A stretch of DNA of 64,000 nucleotides from Gordionus sp. m RMFG-2023 (GCF_954871325.1 NC_088775.1:37239561-37303560); one strand, 5' to 3'; counted from the first letter of the stretch, positions 23,743-35,866 are shown. Notes: generated by a model from the letters alone, not told the origin. Numbers and translations: made by a program.

Positions 23743-25859
23743 GAATTTAGTCGGGATTTAGCTCAAAATATAGAATTTAATTTAAATATAAGATTTTAAA
23801 ACAATTTATTATTATAAAAAAGTTAACTGATTAAATTATATCATATATAATCTCTTTTTATATACAACGTAAATCAATTATGTAAAATTGTATAACATAT
23901 AAAATCACGTTATCCAATTTACAACATATGATATATTATTACAATATAATATATCTTTACTAAAAAACGATAGCCTTAATTCTAAAATGAAAAAGTAATA
24001 TTAAAATATATAGTTACAAATATGTAACAGTATTGGTATCATAAGCGTAGCCAAGGGGGGTGGGGCAAGGGGAAATCCCCCCCTTCAGAAATTTATCACT
24101 TTTTATGAATATCATTTTAAGCTAATAAAAAATATCCTCCTTAGTCCTCCTCCCCCCACTCCCTGACCCTTAAAAATGTAAGCATATATATATATTAAAC
24201 AATAATTTGAAAGAAAGAATGTAAAAGTTGATATTATTTTATAAAACTATTCATCATAATTTATACATTTTTGGAAAAAAAGCATTTATATATATAAAAA
24301 GTGAACCAAAAATGTTTTTTAAGAAATGAAATATAAGTCAAAGATGTCTTAAGACAAAAGTGAAATGTATTATAATTATTAATAATAGATCCATAAAATT
24401 ACTAAATATTATAATATATCAAATATAAGTTTTTATAAAGTTAGTAATTTTAATTTATTTATTTTAATAAAAGTAAATTATAATTATAAAACTATTGATA
24501 AAATTAAATCATAAATTAAATAAAAATTTAAAGCACAATACAAACAGTGGAATATTATATGTCGTAGATTTACAGTATATCTAATTTTATCAATTATCAT
24601 AGGACAATTAAATAATTTTTACCGATATTGCGAATTATATATTTTACAGAAAATTATAAAATATTGATAAGGACATCAGAAAATATCTTTTAAAGACATT
24701 GTGAGATAAATAATATGAAGATTATTTTTTAGTATCAATTTTTATTTAAAATATATAGAGGGCGTTTACTAATTGAATGCAAATTGTTGCTATATTTATT
24801 ATCAAGAGCATTGATTAGTAAATTTTGTTAAAATATTAACTGAAATATATTCTCTAACTGTCAAATATGTCTGTAAAAGTGGAATTTTACCTAGTAGTTT
24901 GTAAGCAATTCTATATAATAGAGGACAGGGGCGGACTGACCATAAGACCCGGTGGGCATTTTGCCCACGAAGCCGCGAGAAAATGTCGATTTTTGAGGCC
25001 GATCAGAGGAAAATATCAAAATAGAGGCCGATTAGAAAAAAATTATTATTATATTCACATTATTTTCTCTTATCATTTATTTATTTTTAATGATATGATA
25101 TCTCTATGATTTGAATATCACATTCCTTGAGAATTGTCATGTCGTTTACTATATTTTAATGCATAATATATCAATAACGTCGTTTGACGCTACATATCAT
25201 TACCACGTTCTTTTCTTTGTTTTTTTTCAAATGAAAACGCTTCCGTTTGAGTAGAGTGAAGTGAAGTTTTGATTAATTTATTATATTATACTTTTATACA
25301 TTGATTTATTGTAGAAATAATATAGCCAACATTTCTTGTTCTTAATCCATTGAAATCAAATAAAATCCAGGTCGGTGAATCAGATAAAAGGATAAATGCT
25401 TGGGTGAAACAGAATAATTCATCTGGCCAAAATAAGTTGAGAAGGCTGCAAAAAACAGGTGAGATAAAGTGGTGCACGTGAAAAAGCCCTTAGTGGGATA
25501 TATGGTAAAAAGAGCTTGCTCACAATAACGATAAAGGCCAATTTATAATAGATAATAAATAATTTGAGACAAAAACTTGATAATTTATGTAAATTTAAGA
25601 CTCTAAGTACAGCTATATATATTTGGAAATTTTTAAAATAATGGGGCCACTGTCATATCTTCAAACTTAAAAATTAGGTACTTTGTCATCATGGAAAATG
25701 GAAGAAGATACTAAATCTTCTGTATCATCGATTATTACATCGATTCAAAATAAAGCAATAAAATGGCTGCTAATTTAAATGAAACATTTTAATATTTATA
25801 GGTCCCGGAGAGTATCTGAGTACAAAATGCTCTGTAAAAAGATCGAATAGGACGAGCGA

Positions 25860-26022
25860 AGAGAATATATAGTGACAAATGCCAAGATGAACGTCCTCAA
25901 GAATCGGTTGACCTTTATAGGTTCGAACTATTTCGTCCTATAAATTGATCAAATTATAAACAGCTTGTAGGAACTACTTTCTGCGAAATGAGAGCTTATC
26001 TTGAATGTGCAATATTTGCAAA
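25860..26022 (+). pseudogene. hAT-i transposase piece 1
   Basis: Near 25905-26020 the frame reads D-L-Y-R-F-E-L-F-R-P-I-N and, after a stop, Y-K-Q-L-V-G-T-T-F-C-E-M-R-A-Y-L. It resembles the region of ZMYM1-like hAT proteins where Y-R-x-x-x-F-x-P-x-I-D leads into E-L-x-x-R-F. The frame is broken. It ends at the hAT-j insertion. Confidence 0.4.
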
Positions 26023-26364
26023 CAGCGTCTACATGAACGGGGGGGGGGGGTTAGGAACAATTTGCATCTTAATATCTAAAAAGGGGGTAGGGGGTAAGTA
26101 TAAGTTGGGGGGTAGGGTAAAATTATCTAGAATATTATCTATTAAATTTTTAATTTATATATGGATAAAATTTGCTATAATAATTTATAATACAATTATA
26201 GACATATTATAATATTAATAGATTGCTAAATTTCAACCAATACAATCTTAATATATTGTACTCATTTTTGAATTTCCCGTCAAATTTTTTACAGTATTTT
26301 ACAACATTTTTTATAATATTATATTTTAATTAAATCAATTTTTATATTCGATATACATTGTTAG

Positions 26365-27578
26365 ATGCCAAGCAATAAAATATCATATAATGTAAAATGC
26401 TTGCATACAGGCTGTACCTCCAAGAAAATTAGAAAAGACAAAATTAATTTACATTACAAAAAAAGACATCCTCATAGTGAAGTAAAGTTTGAAGTTATAG
26501 CTATTAAGAAAGTTAATGTATGGAGCAAACTTGGTCCAAATACAAATTCTCAAAATAACAAATGGAATTGATACTCAATTTAAAAAAAATAAATCAATTG
26601 CGACATATTTTTAAAAGGTTAAACTACTGATTTTAAAACCTGCTTGTTATATCGCATTTAAAAAATCAATATATTATATAATTTTAAACATTTATTAAGG
26701 AAATTGGCTCCATCAAAAACTTAGATAAATCAACTGGAACCCTTCGATAATATTATCACACTTAAAGATGTTAAATCCTTTATGGATGAAAATAATATTA
26801 TAATAAATATTTATAATATAAAATCATTATTTAAGCTGGATCAAACAAACTTTGATAATTATATTGAACAACAAAAAGAGAAGTCAAAAAAAGTTTATTT
26901 TAAAAATAATATTTAATTTTTTATATAAAAATGGAAATTTTTACCCAGTAATAAATATGATCATTAAACATTTAAATGAAAGATTTGATTATGAATCATT
27001 AAATTTTTTAAATCAGATTTCTATTTTCACTCTTGCTGGATTAGTAGAGAATGATATTTTAGAAATTACCCAGATATCTGAAATTGCATCTTTATATGGT
27101 TTTGATGCACAGAAAATTGTTGTTGAATTTTCCAATTTCAGACCACTACTTAAATTCCTTATCTAGTATTTATAGTAATGATCTAATGAATATTATAAAA
27201 AATGATACCTTATATCATGAAAGTAAATAATTATATTATAACTTAATTTTAATATATTTACAGATGAGAACGTAAACGATACTAAAACAACCAATACAAA
27301 AAGATGGCTCAACTATTTATTTATACTACCATATCGATTACTAATAAAATTGAGTTCCTTTCCTTCTTTAAAAACATATAAATATCTCATAACTCTGCCA
27401 ACTAATGAATAAAGTTAAAATTGTTAAAACGCGTATAAGAAATAAAATTTCTGATGCTTTTTTAGAAAATTTATTAACATCAAGTGAAATTGATATATTT
27501 GATACATTTAAAATGGAAGATATTATAACAGATTTTGCACTAACCTCAAAAAGACTATCTAATTTTTTAATCGCCTAA
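26365..27578 (+). pseudogene. hAT-j transposase remnant, ZMYM1-like
   Basis: A zinc-finger-like start at 26365-26571 reads C-L-H-T-G-C, then H-Y-K-K-R-H. An open stretch at 26852-27166 contains F-Y-P-V-I-N-M-I-I-K-H-L-N-E-R-F followed by L-N-Q-I-S, typical of the ZMYM1/DUF4371-type hAT central helical part. The C-terminus at 27285-27578 reads K-T-Y-K-Y-L-I-T-L-P-T and, after a small deletion, K-V-K-I-V-K-T-R-I-R-N-K-I-S, equivalent to F-S-K-L-K-L-I-K-N-R-L-R-S. The stop is at 27576-27578. The S-x-E-R-x-F part of the dimerisation motif and most of the catalytic core are deleted, and several frameshifts occur. Confidence 0.7.
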
Positions 27579-27714
27579 CTCTCATTTTTTATATTAAACA
27601 GATAAATTCAGGAATTTTCATTATAATTAACTTTTTTTTATATTTGAATAAATTTATAAAATTAAGACTATTAATAAATTTTGATTTACTAGTCCCTTAT
27701 TAGTCATTTATAGG

Positions 27715-29411
27715 TAGACCTGTGCGCCGACGAAATTATCGGCCTGGCGCAATTTTCAAAAAATCTAATCGACGGCTGGCGGCGCGCTGATTCTTAGCCG
27801 TCGTCAATAAAATCGGCGCAGTTATAAATTTTTATAACAAATATTTTTTTAATTGCTTATTAATTTTTTTAAAAAAAACAAATAAATATTTACACTATTC
27901 TACAGATATCTCGGCATATTTTTTAATATTCATTTAATAGAAAACTTATTATATCCAAAATCGATTTCGTAATTTTATAATTATCATGTATAAAAATTAT
28001 TTTATTTAAATTTTCGGGACATAATGATGATCTCCTTGAATTTAACGTCAATCCAGCGGTAGAGAAAACTCTTTCACTAGGTATGCTAGTCGCCGGAATG
28101 CATATAATTTTTTTGTCGAGCCTGGAAAGATTGGGAAGTTCACACTTCTTTTCTCTCAAAATTTAGAACGTCCATATCTTCTGATTGTCGTTTTCCAAGA
28201 AAACTCTGGCATTCTTGGTCTAAGTCACCTAACTTGGAGTCATAATTTATATTTTTTGAATGTTTATTTGCCAATTTTGTCAAATAACTTGAATTTAATA
28301 ATTCATCCTCATTAGCTATATTTACTAGCTGATAATCATCATTCTCTATAAGTTTAAGATGTTTTATTATAAATTCTGAAGCTGAGCAATTTTGCTCTAT
28401 TAAATACTTTGACACAATTGCCAATTTTTAAAATCTTGGATCTAAAAGAGAAGCCAATACCTAGATAATTTTAAATAAAAAATAAAAGTATATACTTATA
28501 TAATATTACTTGCAGATTACAAACCGGAAATCGTAACGCAGGTTTTTTTAGCATATTTTCCTTAAGTGAAATAATTTCAGAACTATCACTATAATTTACT
28601 ATTAAATGTATTTCAATTTCACTTCTAAAAAGTAACGCCTAGTTTAAAGTAGGCCCTTTTTGTACTGAAAGAAATTCGACAGTTTCTTTAAATTTTGAAA
28701 GAAATGCTAATAGTTATTCTACCAGATCAGATTCATAATTTGAGAAAGTGCTTCCCAATTCTTTTTAAAGCATTATTAATTAAATTCTTATTTAATCCAG
28801 ATATGCTTTCTAGCATAATTAATATACTATGCCAACGTGTTGGGACATTTAATTTTAAGGTTTTCATATGCGTGGAATTATTGTTATTATTATCAATGGA
28901 ATTGCCAATTTGAAAACGGGTACCTGGGTAATCAATGCTGTCAAGATCTAACATGTCTGATGTTAAATCTATTGTACTTAGACATTTTCTTTGATATTCC
29001 TCGAATTCAAATTCAACCTCTGCAGTTTTATATCTTAGAGTAGTAATAATTTCTCTATTCTTTTGCAAAAAATTTCCAGACTATGGATTTTTTATTATCC
29101 AGAGTTAGGATACTAAAATTATTTAAATTATGCATCCATTTTAAAAATATGTAAAATTATGGTAACTTTTGGAATTTTAGATTTTTGATTGATTGAATTC
29201 TTGACGTCAATATAATTAAGATTTTAAAATAGTAGAAAATAAAAATTCATCAAAATCCTGATTGATATTAAAAAATTAGAACAGTGATGTTGACCAATTA
29301 GTAGAATAAAAAGGTATAAAATATGAAAGAAACTTCTGCGCCGGCCGTGCACCGCCGAAATAAAAATCGGCGGCGTTTTAAGCGTTACCAAAAAAGATCG
29401 GCGGAGGTCTA
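27715..29411. mobile_element. hAT-k (TAGACCTGTGCGCCG ends)
   Basis: TAGACCTGTGCGCCGACG at 27715 and GGCGGAGGTCTA ending at 29411 are inverted. The duplication tttatagg is exact at 27707-27714 and 29412-29419. GC-rich CGGC/GCCG repeats fill the first 110 bp and last 75 bp. It carries a minus-strand hAT transposase remnant and lies downstream of the hAT-j coding remains. Confidence 0.93.
27923..29068 (-). pseudogene. hAT-k transposase remnant
   Basis: Minus-strand open pieces in order are 29068-28733, 28424-28140 and 28159-27923. The first contains V-P-T-R-W-H-S-I-L-I-M-L-E, the conserved hAT R-W block. The second is an acidic linker with L-N-S-S-Y-L-T-K-L-A. The third reads C-I-P-A-T-S-I-P-S-E-R-V-F-S-T-A-G, then L-N-S-R-R-S-S-L-C-P-E-N-L-N-K, a full dimerisation domain. 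The second and third pieces overlap by 20 bp in different frames, so one indel separates them. No BED finger or first catalytic aspartate was found, and 29069-29340 is AT-rich and unreadable. It resembles ZBED1-like hAT proteins. It is truncated and inactive. Confidence 0.85.
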
Positions 29412-29620
29412 TTTATAGGTAGCCTTTTGCTGCACATTTATATATTTGTCATATTATAAATGTGTACAATATTAAAAAATATTATGTAACATTTATAATA
29501 TATATTTTTTTAAATAGATACAACAACATCGTCGCCGAAGGTGGCGTTTTTTTTAGGGGGGTAGATATATATTTTTCAGAGGGGTTTGCATCCTGTGAAT
29601 ATCCTGTCATGTAGGCGCTG

Positions 29621-29878
29621 TTTGTAAACAATACATTTTGATGAAATAAATAGTAAAGGTATTTCTGAAAGGGCCTTGGAAAAACTGGCACAATTGGCAT
29701 ATATATTGAGTGTTAAATTTCATAACGAATTATGTTCATTTGCCAGTGTATTCAAAGATTTGGTACCAGAACTAAATTAAACGGACGATGATATCGCATG
29801 TACATGTGAGGAGTCAAATGAAGAAAATGGAATATTACAATACGATAATAAATCAGAGTGTGATAATAAATGTAACAA
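29621..29878 (+). pseudogene. hAT-i transposase piece 2
   Basis: After the hAT-j duplication one frame reads F-D-E-I-N-S-K-G-I-S-E-R-A-L-E-K-L-A and continues to E-L-C-S-F-A-S-V-F-K-D-L. Past one stop it continues through T-D-D-D-I-A-C to E-C-D-N-K-C-N. It matches the pattern of the ZMYM1-like hAT region before the dimerisation domain. The piece ends where hAT-l begins, and the frame is taken up again at 34543. Confidence 0.55.
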
Positions 29879-32119
29879 GTCGTCGCTAGCCTTTACAATC
29901 TCAGGGGGCTCAACTAAAAAAATTTTATAAGGGGCTTCGCTCCCATGCTCCCCAATTTGCGGGCATTCGGCCCACTTTTGACAGGCCTTCGGTCGGGTTT
30001 TATATAAATATATTATACATTTTTTAAATTTGTTAATTATGAACAATTATTCTGAATTTTAATTTTTTCATTTATTATATTTTGCATACAAAATAAACTG
30101 GCATATAAATAATTAAAACAATAAAAATAAAATTTTTTAATGCAAAATCTATTTATTATAGTATAAAATATTTTGATTGCTGATATAAAAAAAATTTGCT
30201 TCTAAAGAATTACAAGTGATAAAAAAGATTAATTAATACATACATATGCCTCAATTGATAATAGTTTTTAAAAACTACATAATGCAATAATATAATTCTT
30301 AGCAACTTACATTGATAAAAGGTTATCAAACTAATATAACTCTCTGTTACCCTTTTACACTTTTATAGAATGGACTAATAAGGAAAAATTTATAGGCCTA
30401 AACCAAATCAGCAATTCTTGAAGAAGAGAGTATAAACGACCAATCCAAATCATAAGACTATTAAGTGGTTAGAGCTTCCTTTTAGATGACATGGTGGTAG
30501 CTAGATAAGTAATCAAGAAAATTATTGTGAGATATTAAATTTCTAAAATATTATCATCCATTTTAAATGATATATAATATATAAACGACTACACAGTTGA
30601 CCATTATTGTTTATCTAAAATATGCAATCATATGCTCACAGCCGTTGTAGTAATAATCTTAAATTACATAGCAACACAAATAATAGATGCTGGTTAATTT
30701 GCAGTAATAGCCATTACAGTCACGATGTAAACTAGTATATTATGTTGGATAAATTTATAAAATAAAAACACTAAAAATCTTTGGAAGAAATAATTGTGCA
30801 AATATATTGAAGCCTTGAGTTATTTACACAGCAAGGATGCCATATTAGAAATGAAACATTTTGAAACTATAAAATAATAACCAGAATGATATGATAAAAC
30901 AATTAAGATTTTATATAATGTCGCACCACCTCTAGTTGGTATATTATATCTTAAAATAATTAGTTTGTAAAAATATCAAAAATATACTTGTATTAAAAAT
31001 TTAATTCAAAACTGTTTTTTGAAAAAGAAAAAAATAGCTTTCCTAACGTAAAAAATAAAAGAAAAGATAACAAATTTATTACATCTATTGTAGGATGAAT
31101 AATAAAATGTTTTATTTTTAAAATTATTTATAACTAAATAGATGACGTTAAATACCTAAAAGCAAATTGTTGGATTATAAACTATACTAGTAGAAAGACC
31201 GTCAAAAATGACGGGGAATTAGATTTTTATTCATTTTATACGATAGATGTCATGCCAGGTTCAAGCTCACAATATTAAGAAGCATCCAAGATCTTATAAT
31301 TTTAAAAAAGTTTATCAAGCCCAGCTTCAAGCCTTAATAATTTGTAAAAAATATTCCCAAGTCAGGTGCAAGCTAATATTATTTTTGAGGTTTTAAGCCC
31401 AGTCCTACCCATTATAATTTTGAAAATTCTTTCCCGCCTCGGAGATCGTTAAATTTTTAATATCATTACATGAACGGGAAATATCTGATTTACCAATTAG
31501 TCTAATATGGAAAAAAAACATGTAAATTCCGTATGGAAACTGGGAAGGCCTATGCAACCATTTATTAGAGAATCATGAGAAATAAAATAAAAATAACCGA
31601 CTCTTATACTTTTTTGTAATATGATCAATTAAAATTATATCTAAAAAATATGTTGTTTATTATATAAGGTTATTGTTGTTTTTCAGATAAATTTAATGTA
31701 TGTCTTGCATTTCTGAAATTATTTGTCAAAGAATTTGATAAGGGATATATATTTTTTTATGTTAAGTAAAAAAAATGCTGTCTATTTAAATTACTTAAAC
31801 ACTAATGAAATTTTTATGCAAATTATTTATATATTTTTTAAGATATTTTTTTTTATTGACATATAAATTTAGGATAATTTATTTAAAAAATAATGAGGAA
31901 TATTTATTATGTATTTGATAAAATTAAGAGCAAATCCTTGTTGACATTTGAATTTTTGATGGAAAAAGTGACAAAATAAATCTGGGCGGTCGTCTGGAGA
32001 GGAAATAATTAATGTATAATTTTATATCATTTAGGGTTGTAGATGAAAGTAATGACGGATTACCAAAGCAGTGTACAAAACACAAGTCCTGATAAAGATT
32101 GTATGCCTATGAACGCAAA

Positions 32120-32425
32120 AGGATATTTCTGTCAATGTCAGCATTGGTATCCCCCTTTAAAATAGAATCATGAACGACAATGTTAACTAAACCATAAAAC
32201 GGTCGTAAGTATTGTTATAAAGGCCACGACTACTGCATATTTTTCCATTAATAAAGTTGATAACATTGGCTGTACTGTACATTCAAGTTTGAACACGCAA
32301 AATGATATTTCTGTCAATGTCAGAATTAGCATCCCCTTCTAAAATAGAATCATGAACGACAATGTTAACTCAACCATAAAACGGTCGTAAGTATTGTTAT
32401 AAAGGCCACGACAGAAATACTGCAT
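32120..32425. repeat. Tandem duplication, 182-bp unit in Helitron-1
   Basis: The block with gatatttctgtcaatgtcag, tgaacgacaatgttaact and aaaacggtcgtaagtattgt occurs twice; tgaacgac starts at 32171 and 32353, 182 bp apart. Helitron-1 copy 1 has only one equivalent block near 3720-3810, so the duplication arose in this copy or its lineage. Confidence 0.8.
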
Positions 32426-32680
32426 ATTTTTCTATTATTAAGTTGATGAAATTAGCCGTAAGGTACATTCAAGTTTGAACATTCCTCTAAATAATCATGA
32501 AGGTTTCTCAGAGAATCGGATAAAGTAATATTTATATTAACTCCTAGTGAAGTGAATGATAGTACAGAATTAAATGTTTATATTTGTTAAAAAATATGCG
32601 GAGGTGGCATAGGGATTGTGGTAGTGGTGATAGAAATATCATTTGGAGAAATGGGTGAAAATAAAATTAACATAGATATA

Positions 32681-33356
32681 AAACATAAGATAAAAAAAAA
32701 CCTCCAGATGAGTTCATTTCAAGCGTAGTTCTTTATTATTTTGTCTACCAGTAACTCTAGAACGGGTAAGGCGTTTGTTTAATCGTCATTATTTTCTTTG
32801 CTTATCTTTAATAATAGATTCATCATTTTTTGTAGCAATGTGAGGGATTAGGGTTAGCCTAGACAAATAAAGAAATCAGGCAAAAATATAAATAAACTAT
32901 TGTTGAAATTGAACAAACATTAAAATAATGTAAAACCGGTAGATGGATCAATATTAGATGCATATTTCTAGTAATTGGAGGGCTATCATCAAAAATAATT
33001 TTTGGGGGACTTATTATAAAACATAAGATAAAAAAAAACCTCCAGATGAGTTCATTTCAAGCGTAGTTCTTTGTTATATTGCATATTAGTAACTCTAGAA
33101 TGGGTAAGGCGTTTGTTTAATCGTCATTATTTTCTTTGCTTATCTTTAATAATAGATTCATCATTTTTTGTAGCGATGTGAGGGATTAGAGTTAGCCTAG
33201 ACAAATAAAGAAATCAGGCAATAATATAAATAAACTATTGTTGAAATTAAACAAACATTAAAATAATGTAAAACCGGTAGATGGGTCAATACTAGATGCA
33301 TATTTCTAGTAGTTGGAGGGCTATCATCAAAAAAAATGTTTGGGGGACTTATCAAG
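32681..33356. repeat. Tandem duplication, 338-bp unit in Helitron-1
   Basis: The unit starting aaacataagataaaaaaaaa at 32681 is repeated from 33019. Both units carry cctccagatgagttcatttc and gtgagggatta, and end in tttgggggactta. Differences are few, so the duplication is young compared with the split between the two Helitron copies. A further partial copy of the unit end (tttttgggggacttatcaag) lies at about 33550. Confidence 0.9.
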
Positions 33357-34542
33357 CCTATTATGATATTCTAAAAGTTAAAAAATAACATGATGAATGT
33401 AATGTTATTAAGATTAAGGTTAATTAATTGTAAGGTAATTAAAAAATAAGATTAAAAAAGGGGGGGGGAAAGAATGTATTAGTTATTATATTATAAAAAT
33501 AATAAAAATTAAATTAAAGGAATTGATAAGGTTTGGCTATCATCAAAAATAATTTTTGGGGGACTTATCAAGCCTATTATGATATTTTAAAAGTTAAAAA
33601 ATAATATGATGAATGTAATGTTATTAAGTATACATAGGTTAGGATAAGAATATTTAAATATTTGAATATACTTGGTTATCTTCTTAATTATTGGTTATGA
33701 AAGGAAAATAGTATAAAAAGATTTCATTAATGTGTAATTGATAATATGAGATGAAAATTGATAAGGTTATCTAAAAAATAAAGAAAATATTAAGTGAAAT
33801 GAAAATTTCATTTATATTTTGAGGGAATATTGTTTTCATCACCATCAATTCCAATCATCTGTTGAATAAAATAATAAATAAATAAAAATAAATACGTACC
33901 GATGACATGACGTAGCGATGTCATGACGTCAAGATGACGTAGTGAGGACATCGGAAAATTATAATATAGATGTTTACTTACTTACTTTTTATTATACTTA
34001 TTTGGGCCTTGAAAATATTTTTAGGAATAGGTATGATAATAAAATTTAAAAATAAATATACAGTTGATTAGTCATTTTGAACTCTGCTAATTACAATATT
34101 AAATTTTTTAGTTTTCAATTAATAAATGATTATATTTATTTAATTAGGGTTATAAAATAATTTAAATAATAATAGTCAATTAAGCTTCAACTGTTAATGC
34201 TAAATTTAATTATTGAGTGATATTGATATTCTATTTTTAACACAAAATTTGATTGCTAGCTGACATAGTGAAAATATAATTTATATGTATTAATTTAATC
34301 TAATATTTAAAATAGTATTCATTTAATAAATATTTAGATAGTCTTTTTAATTTTTAAATAATAAAATTAAATCTATATTTTACTTAATAGAATTATAAAA
34401 GAAATCTTTCAGGGGGCAATCAAAAAAATTTATTTTTAGTTTAAGTGGTTAAGATTCCATTAAATTTTTTTTGCTTCAGAGGGCTTTTCAAATTTTCCAG
34501 GGGGCTCGAGCCCCTGCGCTCCACCCCCTAGCGATGCCACTG

Positions 34543-34800
34543 TTTAATATACGTGTATGAAATTCTTAAAAGATACAATATGCATACAAGTGACACTAAT
34601 TTATTTTTGGCATATGAATATATTTTAACTTTATCATTTATGCAAGTTAATTGCGAGAAAGCATTTAGTAAATTAAAAATTATAAAAATAACCTGAGAGC
34701 TAATATTTAGAAGCGCTTTTAATGGTGTCAGTTGAACGAGAACTATTAGCGTAGATTGAACTAGATGATATTCCTGTATATTTGCGCAAAGGTTCAAAGT
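34543..34800 (+). pseudogene. hAT-i transposase piece 3, dimerisation domain
   Basis: Right after hAT-l the frame reads Y-E-I-L-K-R-Y-N-M-H-T-S-D-T-N-L-F-L-A-Y-E-Y-I-L-T, then L-S-F-M-Q-V-N-C-E-K-A-F-S-K-L-K. This is the C-terminal dimerisation domain of ZMYM1-like hAT transposases (usual T-Q-V-x-C-E-R-x-F-S-K-L-K), with K in place of R after E. A stop follows, and two more break the remaining L-R-S-T-L-like part. With pieces 1 and 2 it shows that hAT-i once had a complete transposase on the plus strand. Confidence 0.8.
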
Positions 34801-35866
34801 TAATGAGAGATTTATTAACGTAAAAATTATATATTTTCCTAATTCTTTTATTAGAATTTTATTAATATTATTTACAATATGATCGGTGCCTGATTTTATA
34901 AAAGTGCAGCAATTTTATTCTCTATAATATTGTATAACTGCAATAATTTTATATTTATAATTAATTGATTTAATATATTGAGTATGCATTTTTTTTATAT
35001 TTAACATGTGATGTATGATTTGATTATATAGTGCAATATCGTTGTAAATCTAATATAAAATATATTTTTTTAATGAATATTATTTTATATAGGTAATGAA
35101 TATGATTTTAGATGTGCTTTTAAAAAATAAAATATATGATTATCGTATAATATTATTCTTTTTTTCACTAAAAATGTAAAACGTTTGAACTTATTTTCAA
35201 AAAATAAGAAGTAATAAAAATAATGTAAATCAAAGAAGCCATTTAAGGGAATCCGGTCAGAAGGTATGGGGGCGAAGCCCCATATAAATGAGGCCACTAT
35301 AAAAACTGCCCACCAGTCCGTAGAGTCGCCAGTCCGCCCCTGATAGAGGAATATCAACTATATGTCTACTTACTTTTTATAACTAAATTTCTAATACTTA
35401 TTATCACCATGCTTTTATATTAATGTATACACAAGTAATTTATTATCTTTTATCTAAACTAATAAAACAGGTTTATATTTTTTATTAAAAATAACCTCCT
35501 CTCTTGTAAAAATATTTAAAAAAATTATAATCCCTCCCCCCTCCCTTATAAAAATCCTGGCTACGCTTATGATTGGTATAAAATCATAACCAAATATAAT
35601 ATAATTTAATTAAAAATTTAATTTAAAAATTAATATGATAAATAAAACAAAACCACAAATTATATCAAAGAAAAAAAAATTGAAAAGATCTTAAAATTTC
35701 CATTTTTTTAATATTATCATGTAATGTTATTATAATATTTTTCTCGTAATGAAAACAATAAATCAAAAAAATTTCTCATTAATCATTTTCTTTGTTTTTT
35801 AATTTTCAATATTATTTTTTAGTCTTACTATCATGGAGCCTTTCGACTTAAGACCGTGCATTTTAC

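Larger units (their letters stand above)
26023..29620. mobile_element. hAT-j copy 1 (CAGCGTCTACATGA ends)
   Basis: Left end CAGCGTCTACATGA at 26023 and right end TCATGTAGGCGCTG ending at 29620 are inverted, flanked by tttgcaaa (26015-26022) and tttgtaaa (29621-29628), one mismatch. An 11-base G run and further GGGGG blocks (26040-26115) follow the left end. A ZMYM1-like transposase remnant is on the plus strand at 26365-27578. hAT-k is inserted at 27715. A 583-bp relative with the same ends is at 40600-41182. Confidence 0.9.
31187..33970 (-). mobile_element. Helitron-1 copy 2, complete ends, non-autonomous
   Basis: On the minus strand the element begins TCTATATTATAATTTTCCG (5' TC, at 33970) and ends with the hairpin CCGTCATTTTTGACGG, 8 bases, then CTAG at 31187-31190, followed by T. 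These are the hallmarks of Helitrons (5' TC, 3' hairpin, CTRR end, insertion between A and T, no target duplication). Copy 2 of hAT-l has the uninterrupted site: there gtagaca is followed directly by tatagtttataatcc, matching the flanks here. No Rep or helicase domain is readable in 2784 bp, so it depended on another element. Two internal tandem duplications are listed separately. Confidence 0.88.
29879..34542. mobile_element. hAT-l copy 1 (CAGTGGCGTCGCTAG ends)
   Basis: The left end GTCGTCGCTAGCC (29879) and the right end CTAGCGATGCCACTG (34542) are inverted; the left end seems to lack two or three bases. The target duplication is not clear (tgtaacaa against tttaatat). Its sequence matches hAT-l copy 2 (38074-40052) in inverted orientation along its whole length, except for Helitron-1 copy 2 (31187-33970) and a gap of about 110 bp beside it. 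No transposase can be read, so it is non-autonomous. The stretch 30060-31180 holds nothing else recognised. Confidence 0.85.
24926..35342. mobile_element. hAT-i, ZMYM1-like hAT split by hAT-j and hAT-l
   Basis: CAGGGGCGGACTGACC at 24926 and GGCGACTCTACGG-to-GGCCAGTCCGCCCCTG-type right end (35342) are inverted, and atagagga is repeated exactly at 24918-24925 and 35343-35350. Its own sequence is about 2.15 kb in three parts: 24926-26022, 29621-29878 and 34543-35342. These carry a plus-strand transposase remnant in the order expected. hAT-j (26023-29620) and hAT-l (29879-34542) are inserted into the coding part. Confidence 0.93.
24040..35571. mobile_element. hAT-h, non-autonomous, split by hAT-i
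   Basis: CATAAGCGTAGCCA at 24040 and TGGCTACGCTTATG (with one base different inside) ending at 35571 are inverted ends. The 8-bp duplication attggtat is exact at 24032-24039 and 35572-35579. C/G-rich blocks follow each end (24056-24090 and 35530-35545). Only about 1.1 kb belongs to hAT-h itself (24040-24925 and 35351-35571), with no coding sense, so it is a deletion derivative or MITE-like form. hAT-i sits inside it. Confidence 0.92.
17718..35858. mobile_element. hAT-f, outermost element of an 18-kb nest
   Basis: Long inverted repeats of about 240 bp face each other at 17718-17960 and 35640-35858. Landmarks are AAGTCGAAAGGCTTCATGAT on the left and ATCATGGAGCCTTTCGACTT on the right, plus the tattataataacattacat block in both arms. 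Identical cattttac duplications lie at 17710-17717 and 35859-35866. After removal of everything nested in it, about 2.3 kb remains: the arms and a 144-bp satellite, with no transposase. It is therefore non-autonomous. Nested inside are MULE-1 (18942-21656), hAT-g (22203-23742) and hAT-h (24040-35571). Confidence 0.82.

Noticed and set aside
28695-29043. Two plus-strand open frames
   Set aside because: They are antisense to the hAT-k transposase block with the R-W motif.
17718-35858. A single very large transposon of the Polinton kind, suggested by the long inverted repeats 18 kb apart
   Set aside because: No polymerase, integrase or capsid-like frame exists inside; the length is fully explained by nested hAT, MULE and Helitron insertions, and the duplication is 8 bp as for hATs.
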